Source of the DNA: Aquitalea pelogenes
Lineage (GTDB): Bacteria > Pseudomonadota > Gammaproteobacteria > Burkholderiales > Chromobacteriaceae
NCBI RefSeq assembly: GCF_001515305.1
Contig: NZ_LNQV01000002.1
Coordinates: forward strand, 102,716 to 166,715
Length of the DNA: 64,000 nt
Direction of reading: 5' to 3'
The translations under genes and the position numbers were made by a program. Of this stretch, positions 25,845-36,843 are shown piece by piece. The first letter of the stretch is position 1; each line of letters starts with the position of its first letter. Under the pieces are notes generated by a model. The model searched no databases. It was not told the origin of the DNA and worked only from the letters and a program-made list of their open reading frames with translations.

Positions 25845-26540
25845 GTGAAGCCTGTCATCTTTCTGCCCCGCTCCAGGCTGTCCACCGCCTTGCTGTTGTC
25901 CGGCCTGCTGCATGGCACATTGTTGTTCGGGCTGGCCCCTGCCCTGCTGCACACACCACCGCCGCTGCCCGCCGCCTTGCCATTGCAATTACAAGCCGCT
26001 CCCGCCCCTTCAGCCACCAAGGCAAGAACACGTGCAGCAGCCAGCCAGTCCCCGCTGCACAGCACGATGCACAGCCCTCATGCGGCAATGACTGCGCCAG
26101 CCATCACACGGGAGCAGCCTGTGGCCGACAGCAGCCCGCATCCGGCGGCCACTGCCAACCCGGCTGCAACAGTCAGCACGGCACCGGGCAGCACCATGAC
26201 CAATACTGGCGAGGGCAGCAACGCCAAACCCGCAAACAGCGGGGCAAGCGTGCATCAGCCTGCGCTGTACCGCTCGGCCTATCTGCATAACCCCGAACCA
26301 CCTTATCCGGAACGTTCGCGCGAACTGGGCGAGCAAGGCCGGGTGATCCTGCAGGTCAGGGTCAGTGCCGAAGGGCGTGCGCTGCAAGTGGAAGTGATCG
26401 GCCACAGCCACAGCCGTCGTCTGGACGAAGCCGCCCGGCAAGCCGTGGCCGACTGGCGCTTCATTCCGGCACGGCAGGATGGGGTGGCGATCGAGTCCAG
26501 CCTGCAAGTCCCCATTACCTTCTCGCTGCAAGCGCCCTGA
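25845..26540 (+). CDS. tonB: TonB family energy-transducer protein
   Basis: 231 residues, starting at a GTG. One N-terminal membrane helix (about 14-34), a long Ala/Thr/Ser/Pro linker (about 40-140) and a C-terminal TonB domain (about 145-228) with the PPYPERSRELGEQGRVILQV and AVADWRFIPAR signatures. It would couple the proton-motive force, through ExbB/ExbD, to outer-membrane receptors. No exbB/exbD or receptor gene is in the window. The linker is less proline-rich than in classical TonB. It follows narK by 16 bp and may be cotranscribed. Confidence 0.85.
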   Translation: MKPVIFLPRSRLSTALLLSGLLHGTLLFGLAPALLHTPPPLPAALPLQLQAAPAPSATKARTRAAASQSPLHSTMHSPHAAMTAPAITREQPVADSSPHPAATANPAATVSTAPGSTMTNTGEGSNAKPANSGASVHQPALYRSAYLHNPEPPYPERSRELGEQGRVILQVRVSAEGRALQVEVIGHSHSRRLDEAARQAVADWRFIPARQDGVAIESSLQVPITFSLQAP

Positions 26541-26557
26541 CCGGGCCGCCTGGCATG

Positions 26558-26593
26558 AAAAAAGCCGCCGGCAGTCAGACTGCGGGCGGCTTT
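26558..26593. terminator. Bidirectional terminator between tonB and hpt
   Basis: GCCGCC-G-GCAGT, a 3-base loop, ACTGC-G-GGCGGC form an 11-bp stem with one mismatch, flanked by an A tract on the left and TTT on the right. It serves the convergent tonB (+) and hpt (-). Confidence 0.85.
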
Positions 26594-26617
26594 CTGGCCG
26601 ATCTGGCGTATGGCTTA

Positions 26618-27160
26618 TTACTTCAACGCATGGATGGCCGGCAGGTTACGCCAGGCACCGCGTACGTCCATGCCATAACCGAATACATAACGGTCCGGCA
26701 CGTCCAGGCCGACAAAGTCAGCAGCAATCGGCTTGTCCTTGGGGATCAGCTTGTTGGCAAACACGCCGCTGTAGAACTCCTTGGCGCCCATGCCCATCAC
26801 CTTGTCGCGGATGGCAGCCATGGTGTGGCCTTCATCCAGAATGTCGTCCAGTACCAGTACCACGCGGTCCTGTACATCTTCTTTCGGAGCCTGTTTCCAA
26901 ACCAGTTCGCCGCCATGGGTCTTGTCGCCATAGCGGGATACGTGCACATAGTCGAAATCCAGCGGGAAGTTCAGACGCGGCAGCAGCTGACCGGTAAACA
27001 CCACGGCACCACCCATCACGGACAGCACCAGCGGGTAGGTTTCACCCAGCTTGGCAGTGATTTCTTCTGCCATGCGATCGACGGCTGCGCTCACTTGTTC
27101 GGCAGTGAACAGAATGTCCGAACTGTTGATCAGGCCGCGGGCTTCGGCAATGTTAGGCAT
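26618..27160 (-). CDS. hpt: Hypoxanthine-guanine phosphoribosyltransferase
   Basis: 180 residues. Purine salvage: hypoxanthine or guanine plus PRPP to IMP or GMP. The PRPP-binding loop is VVLVLDDILDEGHTM (about residues 100-114). A VMGGAVVF loop (about 49-56) and a C-terminal VGLDVPDRYVFGYGMD base-binding region fit the family. Length is typical. It is co-directional with galU (64-bp gap) but functionally separate. Confidence 0.93.
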   Translation of the reverse strand: MPNIAEARGLINSSDILFTAEQVSAAVDRMAEEITAKLGETYPLVLSVMGGAVVFTGQLLPRLNFPLDFDYVHVSRYGDKTHGGELVWKQAPKEDVQDRVVLVLDDILDEGHTMAAIRDKVMGMGAKEFYSGVFANKLIPKDKPIAADFVGLDVPDRYVFGYGMDVRGAWRNLPAIHALK

Positions 27161-27224
27161 GTTGGCTCCTAGAGAAAATGCAAACGCGCTCCGTCGCTGG
27201 AGCGGCGTGATGGTTAATAATGGA

Positions 27225-28094
27225 TCAGCCCTGCAGTTCTTGCAGATAAGCCGAGAAATCTTTTGCTACTTCATGGTGCTTCAGGCCGTAGCTGACCGTG
27301 GCTTTCAGATAACCGAGCTTGGAACCGCAATCGAAGCGGGTTCCCTTGAACGGCAGCGCCAGTACTGCTTCTTCTTTCAGCAAGGCGGCAATACCGTCGG
27401 TCAGCTGGATTTCACCACCGGCACCCGGCGTGGTATTCAGCAATTTGTCGAAAATGCGCGGGGTGAGGATGTAACGCCCCACCACGGCCAGATTGGACGG
27501 TGCCACATCCGGATGCGGCTTTTCCACAATGCTGACCACACGCTGCCGGCCATGCGGCTGGCTGCTGACTTCCACAATGCCGTAAGAGCCGGTTTCTTCG
27601 CGCGCCACGGTTTCCACGCCCAGCACCGAGCTGTGGGTGGTATCGAACAGGCTGACCATTTGCTCCATGGCACCGACTTCGCCATCAATCAGGTCGTCCG
27701 CCAGAATCACGGCAAACGGCTCGTCCCCCACCACCGGGCGGGCGCACAGTACCGCATGCCCCAGGCCCAGTGCCTCGGACTGACGGATGTAGATGCAGCT
27801 GACCGACGGCGGAATGATGCCGCGCACCGTGTCCAGCAGCTTCTGCTTGTTCTTGTTTTCCAGCTCGGTTTCCAGCTCGTAGGCCTTGTCGAAATGATCC
27901 TCGATGGAGCGCTTGTTACGACCGGTGATGAAAATCAGTTCGGTAATACCGGCGGCAATGGCCTCTTCCACCGCATACTGGATCAGTGGTTTGTCCACCA
28001 CTGGCAGCATTTCTTTCGGACTGGCCTTGGTTGCCGGCAAAAAACGGGTGCCAAGACCGGCAACCGGGAATACAGCCTTGCTGATTTTTTTCAT
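27225..28094 (-). CDS. galU: UTP-glucose-1-phosphate uridylyltransferase
   Basis: 289 residues. Makes UDP-glucose from UTP and glucose-1-phosphate, feeding LPS, capsule and other glycans. The nucleotidyltransferase signature [20 protein letters not shown] lies at about residues 11-30, and [14 protein letters not shown] follows. The KPHPD lysine/histidine motif and the C-terminal [12 protein letters not shown] are present. It could also supply sugar nucleotides for the glycan island, but nothing specific links them. Confidence 0.96.
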   Translation of the reverse strand: MKKISKAVFPVAGLGTRFLPATKASPKEMLPVVDKPLIQYAVEEAIAAGITELIFITGRNKRSIEDHFDKAYELETELENKNKQKLLDTVRGIIPPSVSCIYIRQSEALGLGHAVLCARPVVGDEPFAVILADDLIDGEVGAMEQMVSLFDTTHSSVLGVETVAREETGSYGIVEVSSQPHGRQRVVSIVEKPHPDVAPSNLAVVGRYILTPRIFDKLLNTTPGAGGEIQLTDGIAALLKEEAVLALPFKGTRFDCGSKLGYLKATVSYGLKHHEVAKDFSAYLQELQG

Positions 28095-28176
28095 CGTCGT
28101 AAAAAGTCTTCAATTGAAAATATTTCTGACTGGCGCGCATTCTATACCTGACTTGCACGCCGCTCCAAACAACAAC

Positions 28177-29616
28177 TCAACAGGGGTGCCACTGACGCAG
28201 CGTTTTTGCCACGCTGTCAATCAGTGGCGGCCAGTCGCCCGGTATCTGCTGACGACAGATACGCATGCTGGCATACCAGGGTGACACTTCTGCACTGGCC
28301 ATGAAAAACGGTGCGCTTTCCGCGCGCATCAACACCCACACCGGCTTGCCCAACGCTCCGGCCAGGTGCACCACCGAGGTGTCGACACTGATCACCAGAT
28401 CCAGCTGTTCGATAATGGCGGCGGTATCGGCGAAATCGCCGATCTGCGCGGCATGGACACGTCCTTGCAATTCATCCGGCAGCGCGCCCAGCTGCAGCGA
28501 GACAAAATCCACCTGCGGCATGTCCAGCAAGGGCAGGAACTGCGCAAGCGGCACCGATTTGTTCTGACGGCCATGATCGGCAATGCCCACGCCCCAACTG
28601 CCGGTTTCCCAGACTATCCCCACCCGCAGGCGGCCAGCCTGTCTGGCTGGCAAATACTGCTCCTGCGCGGCACACAGCGCAGGGTCTGCCCGCAGATAGG
28701 CTTGGTCGGACAAGGTGTCCAGGGTGACATCCAGCCGCAGCGGCAAGGACATCAGCGGAATCTGCCAGTCGTAGGCTGGCGGGGTATCTTCCAGTGGCAC
28801 CAGATCAATGCCTTCCAGCTGCCCGAACAGGCGCAGGCAGGCCGTCTGGCAGGCCAGCGTAATGCGGGCTGCCGGGTGCTGCTGGCGCAACACGGGCAGG
28901 AAGCGTGCCATTTGCAGGGTATCGCCCAGCCCTTGTTCGGCCCACACCAGCAAGTGCTGCTCGCCCAGCGGCTGGCCTTGCCAGGCATGTTCGCGGTAAC
29001 GCGGCTGCATGATGGTGCGCCAGCGCTGTTCGTACAGCGGCCAGGCTGCGCGGTACTCACCTTGCAGCAGCAAGGCCACCGACAGGTTGAAACCGAGGTA
29101 AGCATCGTCCGGCTGCAGTTCCAGCCCCTGACGATAGGCACTCACCGCTTCATCCAGCCGCAAGGCGCAAGTCAGGGCATTGCCCAGATTGTTCAGCCGT
29201 CCGCCACTGGGGCCGGCCAGTTGCAAGGCATTCTGGTGGCAAACCACGGCATCGTCGTAACGCAGCGCGTATTGCAGCACCACGCCCAGATTGCTCCAGG
29301 CCTCGGCATGCTGCGGCTCGGCCTGCAACACTTCCAGCAGCAGGTTTTCCGCCAGGGTCAGCTCACCCAGTTCCTTCAACAACACCGCCAGATTGCACTT
29401 GATATTGCTGGAGGACGGATTCAGGCCAGCGGCAGCCAGATAATCCTCCAGCGCCTGCGGGTATTGTTTCAGCCGCATATGGGCCGTGCCGCGGTTGAAC
29501 AAGGCCTGCCAGTCCTGCGGATTGTGCTGCAGACAGCTACTGAAGGCGGCAATGGCCTGCTCTTGCTGATCGGCTGCCGCCAGACGGTTGCCGCGCTCGA
29601 ATGCCGTTTCACGCAT
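28177..29616 (-). CDS. TPR-repeat protein with glycosyltransferase-9-like C-terminal domain
   Basis: 479 residues from the ATG at 29614-29616, just inside the run downstream of ligA; an open frame further upstream lies inside ligA and is ignored. The N-terminal ~240 residues hold about six tetratricopeptide repeats (for example DWQALFNRGTAHMRLKQYPQALEDY). The C-terminal part has the HLLVWAEQGLGDTLQMARFL and VISVDTSVVHLAGALGKPVWVL motifs seen in GT9/heptosyltransferase-like proteins. Such fusions are common in proteobacteria, sometimes linked to protein or surface glycosylation; the acceptor is not known. Starts 10 bp after the ligA stop. Confidence 0.8.
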   Translation of the reverse strand: MRETAFERGNRLAAADQQEQAIAAFSSCLQHNPQDWQALFNRGTAHMRLKQYPQALEDYLAAAGLNPSSSNIKCNLAVLLKELGELTLAENLLLEVLQAEPQHAEAWSNLGVVLQYALRYDDAVVCHQNALQLAGPSGGRLNNLGNALTCALRLDEAVSAYRQGLELQPDDAYLGFNLSVALLLQGEYRAAWPLYEQRWRTIMQPRYREHAWQGQPLGEQHLLVWAEQGLGDTLQMARFLPVLRQQHPAARITLACQTACLRLFGQLEGIDLVPLEDTPPAYDWQIPLMSLPLRLDVTLDTLSDQAYLRADPALCAAQEQYLPARQAGRLRVGIVWETGSWGVGIADHGRQNKSVPLAQFLPLLDMPQVDFVSLQLGALPDELQGRVHAAQIGDFADTAAIIEQLDLVISVDTSVVHLAGALGKPVWVLMRAESAPFFMASAEVSPWYASMRICRQQIPGDWPPLIDSVAKTLRQWHPC

Positions 29617-29626
29617 GATGTCCCTT

Positions 29627-32062
<2,436 letters not shown>

Positions 32063-32070
32063 TCAAACAG

Positions 32071-32094
32071 AAAAAGGCCGGCATGAGCCGGCCT
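32071..32094 (-). terminator. Rho-independent terminator after zipA-like gene
   Basis: On the minus strand AGGCCGGC, a 4-base loop and GCCGGCCT are followed by a U tract. It separates the ZipA-like gene from ligA immediately downstream, so ligA probably has its own promoter or depends on read-through. Confidence 0.8.
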
Positions 32095-32108
32095 GCGTGC
32101 AATGGGTA

Positions 32109-33296
32109 TCAGGCAAACAACCTGAGGGCAGCCACGCTGCCCGGCGCAATGCCCCGGTCATCCATGCTGCTGTAAATATGAACGAGTTGGTCACGGATGC
32201 GGGCCAGCCCCACATCGGACAGCACGCGGCGGTTGTCATCCACCAGCTGGGCATCAAACTCCACCGCCAGTTGCTTGGCAAACAGCACGGCGCGGTCGAA
32301 TACATCCACCCCGCCAGCGACACGCGGTACGTCAAACAGCAGGGTGAGCGCCGGGAAGGATTTGTCCAGCAGGGTATGGAAGGTGAAGGGCATCTGGTCT
32401 GCCGCCATCAGCGAATACAGGGTATTGCCGGAGTCGGCCAGATAGTGGAATGCGCCATCCGGCTCCAGCTGCAGGCCACCGGCCTCGACGAAGCTGCGCA
32501 GGCGGGTGCCTTCCACGGCCACGCGTGGCACCACGTTGATGCCGATCAGCACGTCCACATCGGCGCAGAAGCGGTCCAGCTCGCGCGCGGCCACCAGCTT
32601 CTGCTGGCGTTGCGGGAAGCTGACGGCTGCATCGTGTTCTTCGGCAAAGCGGGAAACCTGCTGGCAAAAGCCGGCCAGTTCCGGTTCGGTGACAGCACCG
32701 CTGCGGTCCACCATCTGCATACCGATGTTGATCTGCTTGTAGCGGGTACCCGGCACTGCTTCGGCCGGTTTCCACAAGCCCTTTTCGGTACGGCCGATGA
32801 TGTGGGTGCGCTTGCCGACATTGAAACGCGGCATGGCAGCCAGTTCGTGCGGCTCGTGGAAGACCACCTCGGCGATGAAGTCCAGCGAGGGGTCAAGCAA
32901 GGCTGCGACCAGTGCCTGGTGATCGGCCGATTCGAAACCACTGTTCTCTTCGTCATCACGCGAGGGCAAGGGCATGGGTTCGGGCTGCGGCACCGGGCGT
33001 TCGACCGCTGCGGGCATGATCAGGCTGGTATCTTCCGGAATTTCCGGCTCGAATGGCTCGTCGCCGTATGCCGCCGGAACATGCACGCTGTCAGCCAGCA
33101 CCGGCTCCATGCGGTCGGCACGCACACCGTCACGCACATTGTTTTTAGGGACATTCAGCAGTACGTCGTCATGAGGGCGCGCAAAAGCCTGGCTGGCCTT
33201 CTTGCGAAAGCGCCACTCTTGAAAAACATTGAATCCGAACACCAGGGCAATCACTGCCACGCCCAATATCAATACACCAATCTGCAATTCGCTCAT
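32109..33296 (-). CDS. zipA: Cell division protein ZipA-like (FtsZ-binding)
   Basis: 395 residues. A very short periplasmic start and one membrane helix (about 5-22, IGVLILGVAVIALVFGFNVF) are followed by a charged and Pro-rich linker, then a C-terminal domain (about 245-385) like the FtsZ-binding ZipA_C fold. ZipA anchors FtsZ at the division site. Neighbourhood with ligA matches the conserved zipA-ligA order in beta- and gammaproteobacteria. Sequence similarity to E. coli ZipA is low, hence moderate confidence. Confidence 0.82.
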   Translation of the reverse strand: MSELQIGVLILGVAVIALVFGFNVFQEWRFRKKASQAFARPHDDVLLNVPKNNVRDGVRADRMEPVLADSVHVPAAYGDEPFEPEIPEDTSLIMPAAVERPVPQPEPMPLPSRDDEENSGFESADHQALVAALLDPSLDFIAEVVFHEPHELAAMPRFNVGKRTHIIGRTEKGLWKPAEAVPGTRYKQINIGMQMVDRSGAVTEPELAGFCQQVSRFAEEHDAAVSFPQRQQKLVAARELDRFCADVDVLIGINVVPRVAVEGTRLRSFVEAGGLQLEPDGAFHYLADSGNTLYSLMAADQMPFTFHTLLDKSFPALTLLFDVPRVAGGVDVFDRAVLFAKQLAVEFDAQLVDDNRRVLSDVGLARIRDQLVHIYSSMDDRGIAPGSVAALRLFA

Positions 33297-33392
33297 TAGG
33301 CCGTCCGCGTTAAGGCGAATAATTTGCCAATAGTATAACGAAAGCGGGCCCGTGCAGGCTATGTCTGGCGCAAACTTGCAGCGTTTGTGCGC

Positions 33393-34372
33393 TTAACCGC
33401 CGGTCATCGACATGATACGGATGAGTTTGCCCGGCTTTTCGCGGAATTCGTGGCGCTCGGGTTTCAGTTCGATCGCCTCCCGGATAGCCATTTCCAGTCC
33501 GGCATCGCTGATCCCTGCCCGTAACAGCGGGCGCAGTGCGAAGCGTTCTTCCTGGCCAAGGCACATATAGAGTGTGCCATCTACTGACAGCCGTACCCGA
33601 TTGCAAGTTGCACAGAAGTGCTGGGAGATCGGTGTAATCACCCCCAGAGTGAAAGCGCCATCGGCACTGCGCCAATAGCGGGCAGGCCCGCCGCCCAGCT
33701 CCAGGCTTTGCGGTAGCAGGTCAAAGCGCTGGCGCAGTTGCTCCAGCACGGGCTGCAAATCCAGATAAGCGGTGTTGCGACCGGTATCACCCATCGGCAT
33801 GGCTTCTATCAGCCGCAGGATAAAGCCGTGCTCGATACAGAAACCGACCATGGTTTCAATATCGGCCTCATTGACACCTTTCATGGCGACCATATTGATC
33901 TTGATCGGAGAGAGGCCCGCCGCTTGGCAGCCTGCAGGCCAGCCATGACCTGCGGCAGACTGTCGTGACCGGTGATGCTGTTGACGCATTCGCGGCGTAA
34001 GGAATCCAGACTGACATTCACCCGGTTGACTCCTGCCGCATGCAAGGACTCGGCATGACGCGCAAGCTGGGTGGCATTGGTACTGAGCGAGAGGTCCTGC
34101 AGCCCGGGCAGCGCAGCCAGGCTGGCCGCCAGCTGCGGCAGGTTGCGCCGCAACAGGGCTCGCCACCCGGTCAGGCGGACCCGACGCGTACCCAGACGGA
34201 CAAACGCGGCCACCACGCGGGTGATTTCCTCAAAGGTCAGCCAGTGCTCCGGTTCTTCGAAGTCCTTGAATCCTTTGGGAATGCAATAACTGCAACGCAA
34301 GTCGCAACGGTCGGTCACTGACAGGCGGAGATAATCGATACTGCGGCCAAAACGATCCTGCAGAGTGTTCAT
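33393..34372 (-). pseudogene. moaA: GTP 3',8-cyclase MoaA, frameshifted (three small indels)
   Basis: Start is the ATG at 34370-34372. The radical SAM motif CDLRCSYC and the C-terminal CATCNRVRLSVDGTLYMC cluster are intact, as is the end in MSMTGG. Against the family, one base is missing at about 33923 (expected ...QAAKAAGLSPIKINMVAMKG), shifting the frame and truncating the first frame near 33881. Two compensating indels near 34155 and 34167 turn the GGEPL SAM-binding motif into GWRAL. All three lie in short G or C runs. MoaA makes 3',8-cyclo-GTP in molybdenum-cofactor synthesis. Either sequencing error or early decay; other moaA copies may exist. Confidence 0.85.
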
Positions 34373-34463
34373 GATGTTGCTGCCGGGTTGTAGGGTGTTA
34401 AACCGATTGCACACAAACGGATAGTATTCAGAATAGCGATTTCTTTTCCTTGTCGACAGCCAT

Positions 34464-34478
34464 CAGGAATTATTTTCG
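34464..34478. promoter_or_regulatory. Second copy of a palindromic operator-like site
   Basis: CAGGAATTATTTTCG matches the perfect palindrome at 34533-34547 in 12 of 15 positions. Centre-to-centre spacing is 69 bp. Both lie in the moaA-marR divergent region and may bind the same regulator. Confidence 0.4.
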
Positions 34479-34532
34479 TTTAGTACAGTCAATCTGCGCC
34501 GGGATACAGCTGTGGCGTTTTTGTTGCTACGA

Positions 34533-34547
34533 CGAGAATTATTCTCG
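34533..34547. promoter_or_regulatory. Perfect 15-base palindrome, candidate operator
   Basis: CGAGAAT-T-ATTCTCG, a perfect 7-1-7 inverted repeat, lies just upstream of the marR promoter. It is a good candidate for the binding site of the MarR-family protein or another dimeric regulator. An imperfect second copy is at 34464-34478. Confidence 0.5.
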
Positions 34548-34553
34548 AATGGC

Positions 34554-34583
34554 TTGTTATTTTGTACTAACAAGAACTATACT
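34554..34583 (+). promoter_or_regulatory. Promoter of the marR-cytochrome b561-yceI operon
   Basis: TTGTTA (34554-34559) and TATACT (34578-34583) are spaced by 18 bp, a good sigma-70 promoter 22 bp before the MarR start. The spacer holds an inverted repeat, CTTGTT ... AACAAG (34553-34574), which overlaps the promoter and so could be an autorepression operator. Confidence 0.6.
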
Positions 34584-34604
34584 GATCAAAACAAAGGTTG
34601 CATC

Positions 34605-35072
34605 ATGCCTCATGCCAACAAGGAGCTGTCCCTGTCTGTCATTCGTGAATTGGCCCGGACTTACCAGGCATTCGAACAATTATCGGCCTTCCACATCCGG
34701 CAGATGGATCTCACCCCGCCACAATTTGACGTTGTGGCGACCTTGGGGAATACACCCGGGATGAGCTGCAAGGAGCTGTCGGAAAAGACGCTGATTACCA
34801 AGGGCACGCTGACGGGTGTCATTGACCGCTTGATCGACAAGGGCATCGTCACCCGCTGCACGCTGGAGCAGGACCGCCGCAGCGTGATGGTGGCTCTGAC
34901 AGCGCAAGGCGATGCTTTGTTCCAGCAGGTTTTTCCGGCTCATCTTGCATTCATGAAGCCTGCATTTGATTTGCTGGAGCCTGCCGACATGACTGAGCTT
35001 TGCCAGCAGCTGGCCCGCTTGCGTGCAGCCTTCAACCAAGTACTGGAGCAAAAGAAAAATGAAACCGAATGA
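34605..35072 (+). CDS. MarR family transcriptional regulator
   Basis: 155 residues from the ATG at 34605. Winged helix-turn-helix: TPPQFDVVATLGNTPGMSCKELSEKTLITKGTLTGVIDRLIDKGIV, then the wing with DRRSVMVALTAQG (about residues 85-97). MarR proteins are dimeric repressors released by phenolics, lipids or oxidants. It overlaps the cytochrome b561 gene by 14 bp and heads the operon, so it most likely controls itself, cytochrome b561 and the two YceI proteins through the palindromes upstream. Confidence 0.9.
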   Translation: MPHANKELSLSVIRELARTYQAFEQLSAFHIRQMDLTPPQFDVVATLGNTPGMSCKELSEKTLITKGTLTGVIDRLIDKGIVTRCTLEQDRRSVMVALTAQGDALFQQVFPAHLAFMKPAFDLLEPADMTELCQQLARLRAAFNQVLEQKKNETE

Positions 35073-35604
35073 ACGCTACGCGCCGCCAGCCATTTTGCTG
35101 CACTGGCTGATTGCCGGCCTGATCATTGCCACCTTCATCTGGGGGCTGGTGGTGTCCGACATGCCGCTCTCTCCGGCCAAGTTCAAATATATCGCCTGGC
35201 ACAAATGGGCTGGCATCTCGGTTCTGGCCCTGGTTGCAGTGCGGCTACTGGTTCGTTTGTTCAAGCGGCCACCGGCACTGCCGGCCCATATGAACAGCAT
35301 GGAACGTTTGCTGGCACACGGCGGTCACCTGGCTCTCTACCTGCTGATGTTTGCCGTACCGCTGACCGGCTGGCTGATGAGCTCCGCCTATGGTTTCCCG
35401 GTGGTGCTGTTCAAACTGGTGCCATTGCCGGATCTGGTAGCCCAGAACGAACAACTGGCCGCCACGCTGAAAACCGTGCATGAAACGCTTAACTGGCTCA
35501 TGGCAGCCTGTGTGGTCGGCCATGTACTGGCAGCAGTGAAACATCATGTGGTGGACAAGGACGGCATGCTCTATCGCATGAGCCTGCGCGGCCCCCGTCA
35601 ATAA
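35059..35604 (+). CDS. Cytochrome b561
   Basis: 181 residues with four membrane helices (about 14-34, 48-66, 85-105, 145-165). Histidines in LHWLIAG, YIAWHKWAG, HGGHLALY and VVGHVLAAVKHH fit the two-haem b561 family (YceJ/CybB). It moves electrons between quinol and periplasmic acceptors. In E. coli yceJ is paired with yceI, as here. Translationally coupled to marR by overlap. Confidence 0.9.
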   Translation: MKPNERYAPPAILLHWLIAGLIIATFIWGLVVSDMPLSPAKFKYIAWHKWAGISVLALVAVRLLVRLFKRPPALPAHMNSMERLLAHGGHLALYLLMFAVPLTGWLMSSAYGFPVVLFKLVPLPDLVAQNEQLAATLKTVHETLNWLMAACVVGHVLAAVKHHVVDKDGMLYRMSLRGPRQ

Positions 35605-35624
35605 ACCCGTTAACTGGAGCAAGA

Positions 35625-36182
35625 ATGCGCATGCAACAACTGAAACTGATGGCAGCAGCCCTGATTGTTGCCGCCCCGCTGACCCAGGCCGCCGCACTGG
35701 ATGCCGGCAAGAGCCAGATCAACTTCACCATGAAACAGCTGAATGTTCCGGTGAACGGCAGCTTCAAAAAGTTCAGCGGCAATGTGGTGCTGGACCTGAA
35801 AAAACCTGAAGCAGGCAAGGCGGAGATCACCATCGACACGGCCAGCATCAACCTGCCCACTGCAGAAGCCGTGGGCGAGGCCAAAAAAGCCGACTGGTTC
35901 AATGTGGCCAAATTCCCCACTGCGCGCTTTGTCAGCAGCAGCATCAAGCCGCTGGGTGGTGGCAAATTGCAGGTGGCGGGCAAGCTGACCATCAAGGGCA
36001 ATACCCGTGATGTGACTGCGCCATTCACCGCACGCCAGGAAGGTGGCCTGACCGTGGTGGAAGGTGTACTGCCGGTTTCGCGCCTGGCTTACAAGATTGG
36101 TGAGGGCGACTGGGCCGATACCGGCACAGTGGCTGATGAAGTGCAAATCAAGTTCAAAGTGGCCATTCCGGCCAGCAAATAA
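35625..36182 (+). CDS. YceI family periplasmic protein (copy 1)
   Basis: 185 residues with a Sec signal peptide (about 1-22, cleaved after QAA) and a lipocalin-like YceI beta-barrel. YceI proteins bind polyisoprenoid or quinone-like lipids in the periplasm. The family pattern (DAGKSQINFTMKQL, WFNVAKFPTARFVS, VAGKLTIKGNTRDV) is visible. It lies 20 bp after the cytochrome b561 gene and 21 bp before a paralog, so all are one operon. A shared job in periplasmic quinone or lipid redox chemistry is inferred. Confidence 0.92.
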   Translation: MRMQQLKLMAAALIVAAPLTQAAALDAGKSQINFTMKQLNVPVNGSFKKFSGNVVLDLKKPEAGKAEITIDTASINLPTAEAVGEAKKADWFNVAKFPTARFVSSSIKPLGGGKLQVAGKLTIKGNTRDVTAPFTARQEGGLTVVEGVLPVSRLAYKIGEGDWADTGTVADEVQIKFKVAIPASK

Positions 36183-36203
36183 ACACTCAGGAGAGTTGAA
36201 GTC

Positions 36204-36776
36204 ATGATGAAGAAAGCCCTGTTCGCTGCCGTGTTCTCTGCCATTGCAGGTGCTGCCGTTGCAGCTCCGGTAAGCTATAGCGTTGATCCGACCCACACCG
36301 TGGCCCAGTACGATGTGCGCCACCTGGGTTTCTCGGTTCAGTCCGGTGTGTTCACCAAGGCCGCCGGCACCGTAGTGCTGGATACCGAAGCCAAGAAGGG
36401 TGCTGTTGATATCACCATCGATACCAACTCCCTGCAAACCTACCTGGCCGCCCGTGACAACCACCTGAAGAGCAAGGATTTCTTCAACGTGGCCCAATTC
36501 CCCACCATCACCTTCAAGTCTACCGACCTGAAGTTTGCCGGTGACAAGCTGACTGCCGTCAACGGCAACCTGACCATTCTGGGCGTAACCAAGCCGGTTA
36601 CCCTGACCGTTACCAACTTCGGCGGCGGCAAGAACCCGATGAGCGGCCAGGAAACCTATGGTGCCAACGCAGAAACCACCATCAAGCGTAGCGATTTCGG
36701 CATGAAAACCTTCCTGCCGGCCATTGCTGACGACGTGACCCTGAAAGTGGCCATCGAAGCTGTCAAGGCTCAGTAA
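36204..36776 (+). CDS. YceI family periplasmic protein (copy 2)
   Basis: 190 residues with a signal peptide (about 1-21) followed by APVSYSVDPTHTVAQYDVRHLGF, the classical YceI start, then FFNVAQFPTITFKS and LTILGVTKPVTLTV. It is closer to the typical E. coli YceI than copy 1, from which it differs widely, so the two are old paralogs rather than a recent duplication. Last gene of the marR operon, ending at a strong terminator. Confidence 0.93.
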   Translation: MMKKALFAAVFSAIAGAAVAAPVSYSVDPTHTVAQYDVRHLGFSVQSGVFTKAAGTVVLDTEAKKGAVDITIDTNSLQTYLAARDNHLKSKDFFNVAQFPTITFKSTDLKFAGDKLTAVNGNLTILGVTKPVTLTVTNFGGGKNPMSGQETYGANAETTIKRSDFGMKTFLPAIADDVTLKVAIEAVKAQ

Positions 36777-36797
36777 GCAGCAACAGGTCTCATACGG

Positions 36798-36824
36798 AAA
36801 AAACCCGCTACGGCGGGTTTTTTC
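36798..36824. terminator. Bidirectional terminator after yceI
   Basis: Six A residues, CCCGC, a 4-base loop, GCGGG and a T tract: a perfect short hairpin between yceI (+) and the amidase gene (-), working in both directions. Confidence 0.88.
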
Positions 36825-36843
36825 TTGCCCAGCAAATGTACGC

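Noticed and set aside
34373..34463. Molybdenum-cofactor riboswitch ahead of moaA
   Set aside because: The leader is short and no conserved Moco-RNA core could be recognised.
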